Made by a program: the position numbers and the translations under genes. Source: Betaproteobacteria bacterium (lineage in GTDB: Bacteria; Pseudomonadota; Gammaproteobacteria; Burkholderiales; Casimicrobiaceae). Taken from it: a stretch of DNA of 5,855 nt. The stretch spans positions 1-5,855 of the forward strand of contig VBCS01000397.1 in assembly GCA_005888955.1 (NCBI GenBank). The letters are read 5' to 3'. The notes under the pieces are model-generated. The model saw only the letters and a list, made by a program, of their open reading frames with translations. It ran no database searches and had not been told where the DNA came from. Below are positions 4,766-5,855 of the stretch, piece by piece. The stretch's first letter is position 1. The number at the start of each line of letters is the position of its first letter.

Positions 4766-5826
4766 CAGCCCATCCGCCGCTACGTACACCCATGCGACTA
4801 CGCGCGCCGCGCGGATTCACGTTGATCGAGCTGATGGTCGGCATCACGCTCGGGCTGATCGTGCTCGCGGTCGTGACCACGGCGTTCGTGAACGTCAGCA
4901 GCAATCGGCGCGACATGGAGCGAACCGGGCGGCAGATCGAAAACGGCCGCTTCGCCATGCAGTTGCTTGCGGACGACATCGTCAACACCGGCTACTTCGG
5001 CGAGTTCGATCCGCGCGACGTCGGGCCGCCTGCGACCAAGCCTGACCCTTGCTCAACCACCGTGGCTGACATGAAGAACATGGTGATGATGCACGTTCAA
5101 GGCTATGCCGCCGGCAGTGTCAAGCCATCCTGCATCAGCGACGTGCGTTCGGGTACCGCGGTGGTGGCGGTTCGGCGGACCGGCACCTGCATCGCCGGCG
5201 ATACCAACTGCGACGCCGCTGCCACGGGCCAGATCTACCTTCAGTCGACGCTATGCAACGACGAGCTCGCGAATCCGGCGATCTCGGCGCACTACATTGT
5301 CGCGGCGAAGCCGGCGTCGGGTCCATCGGCGTTTCCGCTGCACAAACACGATTGCGCGACACTGGCGAGCTTGCGGTCTTATGTGATGCACATCTACTTC
5401 ATCGCCAACAATAACAATACGGGCGACGGCGTTCCCACGCTCAAGCGCGCGGAGCTTGGCGCGAACGGTGAGTTCTCGGTCGTTGCGCTGGTCGAGGGTA
5501 TCGAGAACCTGCAGCTTGAATATGGTCTCGACACCAACGGCGACAGCATGCCGGACGCCGTCAGTGCCGACCCCGGAACGTACGGCGGCTGCGCCGCGGA
5601 TCCTTGCTACATCACCAACTGGCTCAACGCGGTGACGGCGAAGGTCCATCTGCTTTCGCGGTCGACCGAAGCAAGTCCGGGCTATAGGGACACGAAAACG
5701 TATCCGCTCGGTCTGCAAGCGGACGGGACGCAGCTAACGGTCGGACCGTACAACGACGGCTTCAAGCGACACGCCTATACCGAGACGATACGCATGAACA
5801 ACCCTGCCGGGCGGAGAGAATCTTGA
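4762..5826 (+). CDS. pilW: Type IV pilus minor pilin PilW
   Basis: The product is 354 residues, the large minor pilin of the cluster. Its 18-residue leader ends RAPRG18, followed by FTLIELMVGITLGLIVLAVV with Glu23 at mature position 5. RQIENGRFAMQLLADDI and GYFGEF are typical of PilW. Later come LVEGIENLQLEYGLDTNGD and a C-terminal block VHLLSRSTEASPGYRDTKTY, also family hallmarks. D257-T-N-G-D-S-M-P-D265 resembles a Ca-binding loop. Eight cysteines in the mature part could form four disulfides. PilW should work with PilV, PilX and PilY1 at the pilus tip. ATG 4762 overlaps the pilV stop (ATGA); ATG 4792 is in frame and would leave an 8-residue leader, but it has no purine-rich site upstream. 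The stop shares one base with the next start (TGATG). Confidence 0.92.
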   Translation: MTAHPPLRTPMRLRAPRGFTLIELMVGITLGLIVLAVVTTAFVNVSSNRRDMERTGRQIENGRFAMQLLADDIVNTGYFGEFDPRDVGPPATKPDPCSTTVADMKNMVMMHVQGYAAGSVKPSCISDVRSGTAVVAVRRTGTCIAGDTNCDAAATGQIYLQSTLCNDELANPAISAHYIVAAKPASGPSAFPLHKHDCATLASLRSYVMHIYFIANNNNTGDGVPTLKRAELGANGEFSVVALVEGIENLQLEYGLDTNGDSMPDAVSADPGTYGGCAADPCYITNWLNAVTAKVHLLSRSTEASPGYRDTKTYPLGLQADGTQLTVGPYNDGFKRHAYTETIRMNNPAGRRES

Positions 5827-5855
5827 TGCAGCGCGGTCACAAGTTTACTGCTCGC
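5826..5855 (+). CDS. pilX: Probable PilX minor pilin (first 10 codons only)
   Basis: ATG at 5826 overlaps the pilW stop as TGATG and has an excellent ribosome binding site, GGAGAG at 5813-5818, seven bases upstream. The ten visible codons read MQRGHKFTAR, a basic start that suits a prepilin leader, and the frame runs off the window. The identity is inferred from the usual order fimT/fimU-pilV-pilW-pilX-pilY1, not from the residues themselves. Confidence 0.6.
   Translation, partial: MQRGHKFTAR

Noticed and set aside
1..5855. Insertion sequences, CRISPR arrays, tRNA or rRNA genes
   Set aside because: Read by eye, I saw no transposase, spaced direct repeats, cloverleaf or rRNA signature on either strand.

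Overview
The window is G+C-rich with strongly G/C-biased third codon positions, and every supported gene is on the + strand. The gene content points to a gammaproteobacterium: a heteromeric (alpha/beta) 2-oxo acid dehydrogenase whose E2 carries one lipoyl domain, followed by a fimT-pilV-pilW-pilX minor pilin operon. The closest resemblance I recognise is to Xanthomonadales and their relatives. That placement is inference from protein style and gene order, not a database result.

Region 1 (1-2220) is the end of a pyruvate dehydrogenase-type operon. It holds the last 48 codons of E1 alpha (pdhA), complete E1 beta (pdhB) and complete lipoyl-bearing E2 (pdhC). The genes overlap by 8 and 4 bases, so translation is probably coupled. 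No E3 (lipoamide dehydrogenase) gene follows; pdhC is followed by a 149-base gap. The E2 is unusual in having Thr where the acyltransferase active-site motif normally has Asp.

Region 2 (2221-2603) has a short, relatively A+T-rich gap and then a small gene for a cysteine-rich lipoprotein of 77 residues that I do not recognise.

Region 3 (2604-3221) is 618 bases without a convincing gene, but it is full of structure. It contains a long perfect stem-loop at 2710-2744, a 15-bp dyad at 2760-2774, a possible promoter near 2819-2847, and a clear cyclic di-GMP-I (GEMM-I) riboswitch aptamer at 2883-2963. Four hairpins (2958-2975, 2982-3015, 3025-3051 and 3080-3125) follow before the first pilin start codon. 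The first of them uses the same bases as the 3' strand of the riboswitch P1 helix, so the two cannot form together, as expected for an expression platform.

Region 4 (3222-5855) is a tightly packed type IV pilus minor pilin operon: a PilE-like pilin, FimT (GspH family), PilV, PilW and the first 10 codons of what is probably pilX. Junctions are a 3-base gap, ATGA, ATGA and TGATG. All four complete products have a prepilin leader, a G/F or G/V cleavage site, Glu at mature position 5 and a hydrophobic N-terminal helix. They would be processed by the prepilin peptidase PilD and help prime pilus assembly or form the pilus tip.

The main result is that a c-di-GMP-sensing RNA sits at the head of the whole minor pilin operon. 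This suggests that the second messenger controlling the motile/sessile switch also sets expression of the pilus initiation complex at the RNA level.
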